Below, in pieces: positions 19,194 through 28,567 of a stretch of DNA of 64,000 nt. Each line of letters begins with the position of its first letter. Position 1 is the first letter of the stretch. Where the stretch lies: the NCBI RefSeq assembly GCF_013133775.1, contig NZ_JABGBO010000008.1, positions 1-64,000 of the forward strand. Reading direction: 5' to 3'. The notes beneath the pieces were generated by a model. It searched no databases. It saw only the letters and a program-made list of their open reading frames with translations, and had not been told where the DNA came from. The DNA is from Pelistega europaea. GTDB taxonomy: Bacteria; Pseudomonadota; Gammaproteobacteria; Burkholderiales; Burkholderiaceae_B. The position numbers were made by a program, and so were the translations under genes.

Positions 19194-20215
19194 CAAAATA
19201 CTTGAAACCCTCTCATGAGGTAATTCCTTCCATTCCTCATCAACCATCCGCAATAGAAAAGGAAAACAAACAGGTTTACGGTCGTCTGATATTGCTACTC
19301 ATAAGCCTTGTCATTGCGATGATTCTATTTATGACCGTTAAGGCAAATGGGCGGTGGGACTTTATTCTTCCATTTCGTGGGGGAAAATTATTAGCCCTTA
19401 TCACAGTCGCTTATGCTGTGTCAGTATCAACCATACTTTTTCAAACCATTACGAATAATCGTATCTTGACTCCATACATTATGGGGTTTGATACGATGTA
19501 TTTGTTGGTGCAAACAATATTGGTGTTTGTCTTGGGAGCCGTTGCTTATAGTAGCTTAGCTACGGGGATAAAGTTTTTTGTGGAGGTCGGTGTAATGATG
19601 TTGGCTTCTATGCTGCTCTTTTCTTTGCTATTTACTAAAGCCCATGAAGACCTTTATCGAATGATTTTAACAGGGGTTATTTTAGGGGTGTTATTTAGGA
19701 GTTTGACTTCCTTTATTCAGCGAATAATTGACCCAGAAGAGTTCTCTGTTGTACAAAGTGTGAGTTTTGCCCAATTTAATGTTATTAAAACCGACCTACT
19801 GGTATTTAGTGTTCCTATCATTGTGGTGGTGAGTTTAATCATTTGGCACTATCGACATCAATTAGATGTGCTTTCCTTAGGAAGAGATCAAGCAATTAAT
19901 CTAGGGTTAGATTACAAAAAATGTGTTGTTTTCTTTTTGTTTCTGATTGCACTTCTCGTCTCTGTATCGACCGCCTTAGTGGGACCAGTCACCTTTTTTG
20001 GGCTGTTGGTGTCGGGTATGACATATGAATACATTAAAACTTATCGACATAGTTTACTCATTCCCGCTGCTTTTTTGATTGCATCTATTGCCCTTGTATT
20101 AGGACAGGTTGTGTTTGAGCATGTATTAGGATTGCAAGGGGTATTAAGTGTGGTGATTGAGTTTCTTGGGGGAATTGTGTTTATCTTCTTTTTATTGCGG
20201 CGTAAGGCGTTGTAA
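19190..20215 (+). CDS. Siderophore ABC transporter permease 2 (FecCD family)
   Basis: A 341-residue partner permease. About 30 hydrophilic residues precede the first membrane helix, longer than usual. The body has the FecCD pattern, including LGRDQAINLGLDYKK (about 233-247) and the ATPase-contact loop VGPVTFFGLLVSGMTYEYIK (about 264-283). It resembles CeuC, FatC and VctG. It overlaps the previous gene and lies 92 nt before the ATPase gene. Confidence 0.92.
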   Translation: MTKYLKPSHEVIPSIPHQPSAIEKENKQVYGRLILLLISLVIAMILFMTVKANGRWDFILPFRGGKLLALITVAYAVSVSTILFQTITNNRILTPYIMGFDTMYLLVQTILVFVLGAVAYSSLATGIKFFVEVGVMMLASMLLFSLLFTKAHEDLYRMILTGVILGVLFRSLTSFIQRIIDPEEFSVVQSVSFAQFNVIKTDLLVFSVPIIVVVSLIIWHYRHQLDVLSLGRDQAINLGLDYKKCVVFFLFLIALLVSVSTALVGPVTFFGLLVSGMTYEYIKTYRHSLLIPAAFLIASIALVLGQVVFEHVLGLQGVLSVVIEFLGGIVFIFFLLRRKAL

Positions 20216-20307
20216 TATCAAGAAGAATGACAAGACCCTTTGTGAGGTGCCTTGCGTTAACATATAGATGGCAGGTATTTTGAATAAAATAAATGTAGAT
20301 TTGAAAG

Positions 20308-21066
20308 ATGATTAAAGTTGAACATTTGAGTTACCATGTGGGGCAACAAGCCATTTTGACAGATATTAATACATCTATTCCCAGAGGGGGAATTACGGCT
20401 TTAGTAGGACCTAATGGTGCAGGTAAATCTACCCTGTTCTCTCATATAGCAAGGTTATTGCCTATACAACAAGGACGCATTCTTGTTGATGGCCTTGATG
20501 TAGGGCATACCTCAAATGCTATCATGTCTCAGAAAATTGCCATTTTGCGACAGGAGAATATTGTAACGAGTCGGATTAGTGTGCAAAGTATGTTGATGTT
20601 TGGGCGTTATCCTTATCACAAAGGCAGACCAAAAGCAGAGGATAGAGAAATAGTAGAAGACACTTTAGAAAAATTCCATTTGACTAATCTGCGGCATCGT
20701 TATGTTACTGAATTGTCAGGAGGACAAAGACAGCGGGTGATGGTTGCTATGGTATTTTGTCAATCCACAGATTATTTACTACTAGATGAACCGCTGAATA
20801 ATTTGGATATGTACCATTCACGACAATTAATGAAATTACTATATCGCATCGCACATGATTACCAACGCACAATCGTAGTGGTATTGCATGATGTTAACTA
20901 TGCCTCTGCATATGCAAACCATATCGTGGGAATGAAAAATGGGAAAGTCGTGTTGGAGGGTTCTCCACAGCAGATATTGACCGAGGATAATTTGGTGGAG
21001 TTGTTTGATGTACGGGCCCCAGTGGTGGATGTAGAGGGTCGAAAAATGGTTATGCACTATTTGTAG
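20308..21066 (+). CDS. Siderophore ABC transporter ATP-binding protein
   Basis: A cytoplasmic ATPase that powers ferric siderophore import. In 252 residues it carries Walker A GPNGAGKST (34-42), signature LSGGQ (136-140), Walker B with D160-E161, and a switch histidine in VVLHDVNYA. It belongs to the FepC/CeuD/FatE family and is the last gene of the importer set. No TonB-dependent outer-membrane receptor is in the window, so the receptor must be elsewhere. Confidence 0.95.
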   Translation: MIKVEHLSYHVGQQAILTDINTSIPRGGITALVGPNGAGKSTLFSHIARLLPIQQGRILVDGLDVGHTSNAIMSQKIAILRQENIVTSRISVQSMLMFGRYPYHKGRPKAEDREIVEDTLEKFHLTNLRHRYVTELSGGQRQRVMVAMVFCQSTDYLLLDEPLNNLDMYHSRQLMKLLYRIAHDYQRTIVVVLHDVNYASAYANHIVGMKNGKVVLEGSPQQILTEDNLVELFDVRAPVVDVEGRKMVMHYL

Positions 21067-21296
21067 TTTCTTTACTTCTTTGATGACATATAACAGACTG
21101 CCATGATTAGAATTAAAAATGTGGTCACAGATAGCTAAAAGGGATTATGTTTATAACATAAAGTGATGTGTTTTAAGAAGACAGTGATAACGCTGTATTT
21201 TATTTGTAAAATTCTATTGCTTGAAGCGCATTGAAGTAGGGAAGGATAGTAAACTAACAAGCAGTTTTCTTTTTTATTTATCCCATAGGTTTTAGC

Positions 21297-22526
21297 ATGG
21301 AAAAACTTTCTCTTGATAAAAGCAAAATCAAAATCCTCTTGTTAGAGGGGGTACACCCTAATGCACTAGATGTTTTGGGTGCTCATGGATATACCAATAT
21401 CGAATTTCATAAAAAAGCATTGGCCGGTGATGAATTAATCAAGGCAATTTCGGATGCTCATTTTATCGGCATTCGCTCACGTACTCAATTAACGAATGAA
21501 GTGTTATCCCATGCTAATAAATTAGTAGGCATTGCATGTTTTTGTATCGGTACTAACCAAGTGGATTTAGACAGTGCTGCCAAGCGAGGCATCCCTGTTT
21601 TCAATGCCCCTTTCTCAAATACACGCTCAGTGGCTGAATTGGTATTGGGCGAGATTATTTTATTGATGCGTAAAATCCCTGAGTCTAATGCCATTGTTCA
21701 CCGCGGTGGGTGGTCTAAATCTGCAGAGGGTTGTCATGAAGTGCGCGGTAAAAAGCTAGGTATTGTGGGTTATGGACATATCGGCACACAAGTGAGTATC
21801 CTTGCTGAGGCTTTAGGTATGGAAGTTCTGTATTATGATATTGAGGCGAAGTTACCTTTGGGTAATGCACGTGCTGTATCTAGTTTAAGTGAGTTATTAG
21901 CACAAAGTGATATTGTGACATTGCACGTCCCAGAAGATGAAAGCACTAAGAATTTGATGAGTGCAGAGCGTATTGCCCAAATGAAGCAAGATGCTATTCT
22001 TATTAATGCATCACGTGGTACTGTAGTAGATATCGATGCTCTGGCAGATGCACTAGAAAATAAACGCCTCAAGGGGGCTGCCATTGATGTTTTCCCAGTA
22101 GAACCAAAGTCAAACCAAGAGGAATTTTTATCTCCCTTGCGTAAATTTGATAATGTAATCTTAACGCCTCATATTGGCGGCTCTACAGTGGAAGCCCAAG
22201 GTAATATCGGTATTGAAGTAGCTAACAAAATTGTACGCTACTCTGATAATGGTTCTACATTATCCGCAGTTAATTTCCCTGAAGTATCATTACCAGAGAA
22301 CAAGGACGCCCGTCGTTATATGCATATCCATATCAATAAACCTGGTGTGTTGACTAGTCTTAACAAGGTCTTTACACAAGATGGTGTTAACATTGTGGGG
22401 CAATACTTGCAAACTAAGGGCAATATTGGTTATGTTGTAATCGATGTGGAAAGAAGTTCTGAAGCACGTATCCTTGATCAGTTGAAAGCTATTGATGGTA
22501 CGATTAAGACTCGTGTGTTGTATTAA
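21297..22526 (+). CDS. serA: D-3-phosphoglycerate dehydrogenase
   Basis: This enzyme oxidises 3-phosphoglycerate to 3-phosphohydroxypyruvate, the first step of serine synthesis. The 409 residues match E. coli SerA in length. The NAD-binding GYGHIG is at 158-163, catalytic H292 lies in LTPHIGGST, and a C-terminal ACT domain for serine feedback starts near 340 (HIHINKPGVL). It is a single gene closed by its own terminator; about 230 nt upstream hold no other gene. Confidence 0.96.
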   Translation: MEKLSLDKSKIKILLLEGVHPNALDVLGAHGYTNIEFHKKALAGDELIKAISDAHFIGIRSRTQLTNEVLSHANKLVGIACFCIGTNQVDLDSAAKRGIPVFNAPFSNTRSVAELVLGEIILLMRKIPESNAIVHRGGWSKSAEGCHEVRGKKLGIVGYGHIGTQVSILAEALGMEVLYYDIEAKLPLGNARAVSSLSELLAQSDIVTLHVPEDESTKNLMSAERIAQMKQDAILINASRGTVVDIDALADALENKRLKGAAIDVFPVEPKSNQEEFLSPLRKFDNVILTPHIGGSTVEAQGNIGIEVANKIVRYSDNGSTLSAVNFPEVSLPENKDARRYMHIHINKPGVLTSLNKVFTQDGVNIVGQYLQTKGNIGYVVIDVERSSEARILDQLKAIDGTIKTRVLY

Positions 22527-22545
22527 CTTTATGCACCTCACAGAT

Positions 22546-22586
22546 AAAGGTCTAGTTATTGGATAGTCCATAGCTGGACCTTTTTT
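22546..22586 (+). terminator. Rho-independent terminator of serA
   Basis: AAAGGTCTAG pairs with CTGGACCTTT (one mismatch) and runs into a six-T tail. The next gene's Shine-Dalgarno begins only 9 nt later. Confidence 0.85.
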
Positions 22587-22606
22587 GTAAGTTGAAGGAG
22601 AAACAA

Positions 22607-23308
22607 ATGACTTATCTTTTTACTCCGCCTGAATTAGTGGCCATCCCTATAGTGGGTAGCGAGCAAAAATTTCCTGTACGTCGAGTGTATTGCGTTGGAC
22701 GAAATTATGCAGCACATGCAAGAGAAATGGGCTCTGATCCTAGTCGAGAACCTCCTTTTTTCTTTTGTAAACCTGCTGATGCTGTGGTACCAGTCCTTGC
22801 AGGAGAAACATATCAACTGCCGTATCCCTCAGAAACGAATAATCTTCATTACGAAGTGGAGTTGGTGGCAGTTATTGGTAAAAAAGGAAGCTATATATCT
22901 CCTGAAGAGGCATTGGATCATGTGTGGGGATATGCGATTGGTTTAGATATGACTCGACGAGATTTGCAAGCCCAAATGAAGGAGAATGGTCGTCCTTGGG
23001 AGATAGGTAAGGCATTTGACTATTCTGCCCCTATTGGCCCTATTTATCCGGCTTCTAAAGTAGGGCATATTATAGAGGGAAATATTTGGCTGGCACTCAA
23101 CGGACAAATTAAACAGCAGGGTAATATTAAAGACCTTATTTGGTCTGTAGCTGAAACTGTTGCCTATTTATCTAAGTTATTTACTTTAGAACCAGGGGAC
23201 GTTATTTTTACAGGTACTCCAGAAGGGGTGGGTAAAGTGATTCCTGGCGATAAAATGAAAGCTGGCATTGATAATTTGGGTGAGTTGTGGGTTGATGTGA
23301 AGGCCTAA
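22607..23308 (+). CDS. Fumarylacetoacetate hydrolase family protein
   Basis: A 233-residue enzyme of the FAA hydrolase fold, whose members cleave or decarboxylate beta-diketo acids using a divalent metal. RRVYCVGRNYAAHAREMG near 24-41 and the metal-binding HYEVELVAVIG (about 81-91) are typical. The C-terminal FTGTPEGVG closes the active site. Size and N-terminus are closest to fumarylpyruvate hydrolases, but the substrate is not certain. ATG 22607 has AAGGAG (22595-22600) at ideal spacing. It precedes arginase by 65 nt. Confidence 0.85.
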   Translation: MTYLFTPPELVAIPIVGSEQKFPVRRVYCVGRNYAAHAREMGSDPSREPPFFFCKPADAVVPVLAGETYQLPYPSETNNLHYEVELVAVIGKKGSYISPEEALDHVWGYAIGLDMTRRDLQAQMKENGRPWEIGKAFDYSAPIGPIYPASKVGHIIEGNIWLALNGQIKQQGNIKDLIWSVAETVAYLSKLFTLEPGDVIFTGTPEGVGKVIPGDKMKAGIDNLGELWVDVKA

Positions 23309-23373
23309 ACATTGAAGCCTTTCTGCTATTTATGCGACAATAGCATTCACATAGATTGCATAGTGAGGAGAAT

Positions 23374-24294
23374 ATGCCTAAAAAAGTAAGTTTAATTGGT
23401 GTGCCAACTGATGTCGGTGCCGGACATCGAGGGGCTAGTATGGGGCCAGAAGCCTTGCGTGTAGCAGGTATTACACAAATGCTAGAGGGTATGGGATTAG
23501 AGGTCTATGATATGGGCAATCTGCATGGGCCAGCTAATCCATTTACTACTGCTGTCAACGGCTATCGACATTTAGAAGAAGTGGTTCAATGGAATCAGTT
23601 AACCCATGATGCGGTTTATTCGGAGCTTAAAAGGGGGCATATGCCTATTATGTTAGGTGGTGACCATTGCTTGGGCGCTGGCTCTATCAGTGCAGTAGCA
23701 CGGTATTGCCGTGAGCAAAATAAAGAGCTGCGTATCATTTGGTTAGATGCACATACTGATTTTAATACTGCAGAGATTACGCCATCGGGCAATATGCATG
23801 GTATGCCTGTCGCATGTTTATACGGACATGGTCCCAAGGCATTAGTGGAAATGTCGGGGCATGTACCTGCATTGGAAGCAAAGAATATCCGTCAGATTGG
23901 TATTCGTAGTGTGGATGAGGGTGAAAAACATTTCATTCACGAAGCAGGCATTCAAGTATTCGATATGCGTTATATTGATGAAATGGGCATGCGTCATACG
24001 ATGGAGAAAGCCTTAGAGGGTTTACATGATGGGGTGCATTTACATGTGAGCTTTGATGTGGATTTCTTAGACCCTGAAATTGCACCGGGGGTAGGAACCA
24101 CAGTACGTGGAGGCCCTAACTACCGTGAAGCACAGCTTTGTATGGAGATGATAGCAGATACTGGATTGATGGCATCATTGGATATTGTGGAGCTTAATCC
24201 TGCACTAGATGTGCGTAATTTGACCGCTAATATTGCGGTGGAAATGGTTCAGAGTTTATTTGGCAAGAATACATTAGTCAGACCACAAAAGTAG
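23374..24294 (+). CDS. rocF: Arginase
   Basis: Hydrolyses arginine to ornithine and urea in the cytoplasm. The 306-residue protein carries all Mn2+-binding motifs of the ureohydrolase family: GGDH (95-98), DAHTD (125-129) and DVD (D228, D230). The N-terminal GVPTDVGAGHRGASMGP segment is typical of true arginases rather than agmatinases. GAGGAG is just upstream of ATG 23374. It could supply nitrogen, or compete for host arginine; the latter is inference. Confidence 0.94.
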   Translation: MPKKVSLIGVPTDVGAGHRGASMGPEALRVAGITQMLEGMGLEVYDMGNLHGPANPFTTAVNGYRHLEEVVQWNQLTHDAVYSELKRGHMPIMLGGDHCLGAGSISAVARYCREQNKELRIIWLDAHTDFNTAEITPSGNMHGMPVACLYGHGPKALVEMSGHVPALEAKNIRQIGIRSVDEGEKHFIHEAGIQVFDMRYIDEMGMRHTMEKALEGLHDGVHLHVSFDVDFLDPEIAPGVGTTVRGGPNYREAQLCMEMIADTGLMASLDIVELNPALDVRNLTANIAVEMVQSLFGKNTLVRPQK

Positions 24295-24326
24295 ATAGTA
24301 GTATTACAATGAGCTGGTAGGTCAAA

Positions 24327-24357
24327 AGGGGAGCACGGGTGTGTTCCCCTCGCTTTT
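24327..24357 (+). terminator. Terminator after arginase
   Basis: A stem of about 10 bp (AGGGGAGCAC with GTGTTCCCCT) has a 4-nt loop and a short T run (24353-24357). Confidence 0.65.
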
Positions 24358-24431
24358 GGAAAGATACTTTCATAAAAGTGGATGTTTTTTGATGTGGCAG
24401 GTTTCCTACGCTGTTTGGTGGGTGAATAGAT

Positions 24432-24869
24432 ATGAGTCAAGTTAATCAGGTTTATCGCAAGAGCATTGGTGAACGGTTATTTTATGCTTTTCTTTTTGAG
24501 GCATTAGGTATTGGCATATCAGCACCTTTGGGGGCATGGTTATTTGATCATAATCTGTTTGAAATGGGTATTGTGACAGTGGTCATTGCCGTGATGGCCT
24601 TGATGTTGAATATGGTCTATAACAGTATTTTTGATTATTGGTTAAAAAAACATCATCTCACCAAAACTAAGAGAGTGCGGTCATTGCATGCTATAGGCTT
24701 TGAGTTTACCCTCTTATTGATGGCTATCCCATTTATTATGTGGTACCTTAACATGAGCCTACGGGAGGCACTTGCACTAGACATCGTCTTTATTCTATTT
24801 TATTTGCCCTATACTTATGTTTTTAATTTAGTTTACGATATTGTGCGTAGTAAACTTGTGAAGACATAG
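24432..24869 (+). CDS. PACE-family multidrug efflux protein (bacterial transmembrane pair domain)
   Basis: A 145-residue inner-membrane protein with four hydrophobic helices arranged as two tandem helix pairs, as in AceI-type proteobacterial antimicrobial compound efflux proteins that export chlorhexidine and other biocides. The family signatures RSLHAIGFE (about 77-85) and ALDIVFILFYLPYTYVFN (about 114-131) are present. The natural substrate may be a polyamine, as proposed for the family. It stands alone with no adjacent regulator. Confidence 0.85.
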   Translation: MSQVNQVYRKSIGERLFYAFLFEALGIGISAPLGAWLFDHNLFEMGIVTVVIAVMALMLNMVYNSIFDYWLKKHHLTKTKRVRSLHAIGFEFTLLLMAIPFIMWYLNMSLREALALDIVFILFYLPYTYVFNLVYDIVRSKLVKT

Positions 24870-24896
24870 ACTAACTGGCACAAGGCCTTAAATGTC

Positions 24897-25148
24897 ATGG
24901 AACAACTAGAATTTTTTGATATACCTAGCCCCTGTATCAACGTTTGTCAGTCAAACGCTAAAGGGTATTGCATGGGTTGTTTCCGCACGCGAGATGAAAG
25001 ATTTTACTGGCAACAGCTTTCTAATGGGCAAAAAAGAGAGGTGTTGCGAGCGTGTCGTTTTCGACGATTTAAGGCGTATAAGGAAAAATCAGAGCAAAAT
25101 GCCTCTAAAGAAACAGTGACAGAAAATGAAAATTTGAGTTTATTTTGA
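24897..25148 (+). CDS. DUF1289 (Fe-S type) small protein
   Basis: An 83-residue protein with the DUF1289 pattern SPCINVCQSN...GYCMGCFRTRDE, four conserved cysteines that probably bind a metal or Fe-S cluster, followed by a basic helix. Function is unknown in the family. It starts 27 nt after the efflux gene. Confidence 0.85.
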   Translation: MEQLEFFDIPSPCINVCQSNAKGYCMGCFRTRDERFYWQQLSNGQKREVLRACRFRRFKAYKEKSEQNASKETVTENENLSLF

Positions 25149-25623
25149 TGGGAGAGATATTCCCGACAGAACAGATAAGCCGTAGCACTCTGTTGCTGTA
25201 ATAATCTTCATCTTACTTAAAATATAAGATGCATTTCTCAATGCACAAAAATAGTGCAAGCAAGAGAAAAAAAAGAGCATTTTTTATAATTGCAATGAGA
25301 ATTGGCATGAATGCAACAGCCAGAATATAAAAAATTCTTTCTGATTTTTCCCTCATTTCCTTCCCTTTTATCTCTCAAAAATTGTTTTAAGTTTAAAAAA
25401 ACAAGGTGTTTTCTTGTTTTTGAAGGTTTCTAGTTAACCTAGGTTAACCTGTTATTTCATAAAAAGTTTTTGTATAGGGTTTCTCCCTTGTTGACGAACA
25501 AACTAAAACATGCGGAAATATTACTACACCTGCCATAAGGTGTCGGTCTAGCAAGGAATCCATTGCACGGATGAGGAGGCTAGTCGTTTAGATTTTATGA
25601 ATCATTTTTGGAGGATAGCTCAC
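25149..25623. promoter_or_regulatory. 475-bp AT-rich regulatory region upstream of TRAP system 1
   Basis: No gene was seen. The main feature is a perfect 16-bp palindrome at 25433-25448, followed 42 bp later by TTGACG (25491-25496). A palindrome close to a promoter suggests a dimeric repressor or activator site for the TRAP operon. The regulator is not in the window. Confidence 0.5.
25433..25448. promoter_or_regulatory. Perfect 16-bp palindrome (putative operator)
   Basis: GTTAACCTAGGTTAAC reads the same on both strands. It lies about 190 bp before the TRAP binding-protein start, just upstream of a possible -35 element. Confidence 0.55.
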
Positions 25624-26748
25624 ATGAATAAATGGCATAAATTACTTGCCTCTGCTTTAGCAACCGTGGCTTTTACAAGTTCAGCATTAGCAGCTAAAAA
25701 TTTTAATGCGAATGTACTTTACGACCAAAAACATCCTTTCACTAATTATGGATATCTCAAGTGGGCTGATTATGTAAAACAAATATCAGGGGGGAATTTA
25801 AATCCTAAGGTATTCACAGGGACTGTTTTATTAGCTGCGAATGCTGCCTTAAAGGGCTTGCGTGATAATGTTGTTCAAGTGGCTCATCATCCTGCCATTT
25901 ATACCCCATCAGATTTGCCAGTAGCAAATGCTGTGCAGGAATTAGGTTTTAATTTTGATAATCAAATGGCTACTATTGCAGCAGTAACAGAATTTAGCAT
26001 GAACAATCCTGTGCAATTAGCAGAGTGGAAGAAGGCTGGTATTGTTTACTTGGGGGCTTATGCTACTTCTCCTTATGTACTCTTTTGTCGTCAACCAGTG
26101 AATAGTTTGGCAGACCTAAAAGGAAAACGTATCCGTACTGCAGGATCAGTGGTTGCTGAATGGGTTGGTTCAATTGGTGGAAATGCAATTAATGTTTCAT
26201 CCAGTGAAATGTATTCAGGATTGGATAGAGGGTCTTTGGATTGTGCAAGTAATTCACCTTTAGATTTGACAGCCCGTTCATTGTGGGAAGTCGCACCATA
26301 TACAGTGCTTGTTCCTACGGGAGTTTACTGGTCTGGTCCATTATGGGGTTTCAATAAAAAGTTCTGGAAATCTCTATCTGAGCAAGAAAAACAATGGTTC
26401 AAAGAAGCTTCTGCATATTCTATGGCAAACATAGTGATTAATTACAAAAAAGAGGATACTGCAGCTATTGATTTTGCTAGGTCCAAAGGAAAATCTGTTA
26501 TTGATGCACCGGCGGATATTATGGACTCTGTCAAGAAATTCCGAGAGTCATCACTTAAGGATGCATATACCAAAGCAGAAGAACGCTACAAAATTAAAGA
26601 TGCTAAGGCAACTTTAGATGATTTTGTTGCTACTTATAATAAATGGGTGGATTTGCTTAAAGATAAAAATGTAGACGACATAGAAGCGATGAAGTCTGTT
26701 TTCATGACAGAAATTTTTGACAAATTACCTAGCAACTATGGTGAGTAA
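25624..26748 (+). CDS. TRAP transporter solute-binding protein 1 (DctP family)
   Basis: A periplasmic receptor of a tripartite ATP-independent transporter. It has 374 residues, with a signal peptide (about 1-24, ending ALAA). The mature fold carries the family pattern VNSLADLKGKRIRTAGSVVAEW, whose arginine usually binds the ligand carboxylate. ATG 25624 has GGAGG nine bases upstream. It is first in an operon with DctQ, DctM and an amidohydrolase, so the ligand may be that enzyme's substrate, possibly a dipeptide-like or imino-acid compound. Confidence 0.92.
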   Translation: MNKWHKLLASALATVAFTSSALAAKNFNANVLYDQKHPFTNYGYLKWADYVKQISGGNLNPKVFTGTVLLAANAALKGLRDNVVQVAHHPAIYTPSDLPVANAVQELGFNFDNQMATIAAVTEFSMNNPVQLAEWKKAGIVYLGAYATSPYVLFCRQPVNSLADLKGKRIRTAGSVVAEWVGSIGGNAINVSSSEMYSGLDRGSLDCASNSPLDLTARSLWEVAPYTVLVPTGVYWSGPLWGFNKKFWKSLSEQEKQWFKEASAYSMANIVINYKKEDTAAIDFARSKGKSVIDAPADIMDSVKKFRESSLKDAYTKAEERYKIKDAKATLDDFVATYNKWVDLLKDKNVDDIEAMKSVFMTEIFDKLPSNYGE

Positions 26749-26751
26749 GTT

Positions 26752-27252
26752 ATGAGTTTAGGGCAAGGTTTGATAACAAAATTATCTAAGTTGTGTTTTG
26801 CTGTTGCGAGTGTTGCTCTGGTAGTAATGGCTTTACATATTTTCATGGATTTTATAGGTAGATTATTGGGGTTTTATTTAGATGGAACACTGGAATTTAC
26901 CTCATTTTATTACATGATTTTTGCCGTTTTTCTGGGTGCCTCATATGCACAACAAAAGAATGTGCATATTGCCACGGATGTGCTAACCAATCTGCTTCCG
27001 CAAACGATACAGACGGTGGTAATTAAAATAGGGCTATTGGTACAAATCGCATTCTATGCAATTCTTAGTTATCAGACTTTGCTCGACGCAATATCTTCTT
27101 ATGAGTCTTCCGAAGAGGCTATGGCGAATTTTACGTTTTATATCTGGCCATCTAAATGGGCATTACCTATTGGCTTCATTTCTTTAACGCTAGTAGTTAT
27201 TTTGCAATTATTTAGTCGTGTAGATACCAAAAGTGAAGGAGTGTTTGAGTAA
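26752..27252 (+). CDS. TRAP transporter small permease 1 (DctQ family)
   Basis: A 166-residue inner-membrane protein with four predicted helices and the conserved FTSFYYMIFAVFLGASYAQQKNVHI region (about 42-66). It bridges the binding protein and DctM. It starts three bases after the binding-protein stop and overlaps the next gene by one base. Confidence 0.92.
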   Translation: MSLGQGLITKLSKLCFAVASVALVVMALHIFMDFIGRLLGFYLDGTLEFTSFYYMIFAVFLGASYAQQKNVHIATDVLTNLLPQTIQTVVIKIGLLVQIAFYAILSYQTLLDAISSYESSEEAMANFTFYIWPSKWALPIGFISLTLVVILQLFSRVDTKSEGVFE

Positions 27253-28565
27253 TGGATTCTCTGCAAATAGGTATTGTAGGTATTATTTTTGCTTTAGGAT
27301 TTATCTTATTGCGTATCCCTATTGGTGTTAGTTTAGGGCTTGTATCCATTGTGGGGATTGCAATGCTTACCTCTTGGGATGTTTCTCTAAGTCTTATCAC
27401 CTCTACTCCTTACAATTTTGTTGGTCAATGGGAGTTATCTGCTGCACCAATGTTCCTTTTGATGGGATATTTATGTACCACAACCAATTTAACAAATGGC
27501 ATTTTTAAATTTCTACAAATGCTTCTGTACAAGATACCAGGAGGACTGGCAATTTCTAGTGTTATTGCATGTGCACTTTTTTCAGCTGCATCAGGTTCGA
27601 GTGTTGCCACCTCTGGGGCAATGTCTAAAATCGCAATACCAGAAATGTTAAAGAGGGGGTATAACCCTTCACTTGCCACAAGTACAGTAGCAGCAGCGGG
27701 TACATTAGGCTCACTTATTCCACCAAGTGTCATTCTTGTATTGTATGGGGTATATGCTAATGTATCCATTGGTCAGTTATTCATGGCTGGTGTGTTACCT
27801 GGTTTGCTAACGGCGTTCCTATTTATAGCCATGATTTGGTTGCGTTGCCGACATAATCCACGTCTTTATGGAGTGGATCAGAATGAAAAATATTCCATGC
27901 AAGAAATTATGCAAGGTTTTTTGCATATCTGGCCATTACCAACCCTGATTGCTTTTGTAATAGGGGGCATATTTTTTGGACTTTTTTCTCCTACTGAAGC
28001 AGGAGCTATTGGCTCAGTTGTCACATTATTTATTGCCGCTCTTAAACGTACATTATCATTGAATGCAATTAAAGAAGCAATAAAAGATACTGCATATAGT
28101 ACAGCGAGTATTTTTCTCATTATGATAGGGTCTTTATTCTTTACTAAATTCCTTGCATTGAGTGGAGTCCCTGAGGCATTTACACATTTTATCCTTTCTA
28201 TTAACCAGGAACAGTGGTGGGTAGTGTTATCTGTCATTATCTTGTATTTGTTTTTGGGCATGTTTATTGATTCCATTGGAATTTTATTATTAACTCTTCC
28301 GATTCTTTTACCTCTTGTTGAGGCAGCCAATTTGAATTTAATCTGGTTTGGTATTCTTGTGACAAAGATGTTAGAGGTGGGGTTAGTGACACCACCAGTT
28401 GGTCTGAATGTCTACGTTATTAAGGCAACTGTCCCAGGTGACATACCATTACAGACGATATTTAGAGGTGTTTTCTGGTTTATCTTATGTGACATGGTAT
28501 TCTTGTTGCTGATTTATTGTTTCCCTGAAATTGTTACCTATTTACCTAGTATTATGAGGACTTAA
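27252..28565 (+). CDS. TRAP transporter large permease 1 (DctM family)
   Basis: The 437-residue transport subunit uses the sodium gradient. It has about 12-13 hydrophobic segments, including ASGSSVATSGAMSKIAIPEM (about 114-133), AGTLGSLIPPSVILVLYGVYA and the C-terminal TPPVGLNVYVIK motif. TAATG coupling to DctQ and a 2-nt gap to the amidohydrolase show one operon. Confidence 0.95.
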   Translation: MDSLQIGIVGIIFALGFILLRIPIGVSLGLVSIVGIAMLTSWDVSLSLITSTPYNFVGQWELSAAPMFLLMGYLCTTTNLTNGIFKFLQMLLYKIPGGLAISSVIACALFSAASGSSVATSGAMSKIAIPEMLKRGYNPSLATSTVAAAGTLGSLIPPSVILVLYGVYANVSIGQLFMAGVLPGLLTAFLFIAMIWLRCRHNPRLYGVDQNEKYSMQEIMQGFLHIWPLPTLIAFVIGGIFFGLFSPTEAGAIGSVVTLFIAALKRTLSLNAIKEAIKDTAYSTASIFLIMIGSLFFTKFLALSGVPEAFTHFILSINQEQWWVVLSVIILYLFLGMFIDSIGILLLTLPILLPLVEAANLNLIWFGILVTKMLEVGLVTPPVGLNVYVIKATVPGDIPLQTIFRGVFWFILCDMVFLLLIYCFPEIVTYLPSIMRT

Positions 28566-28567
28566 AG

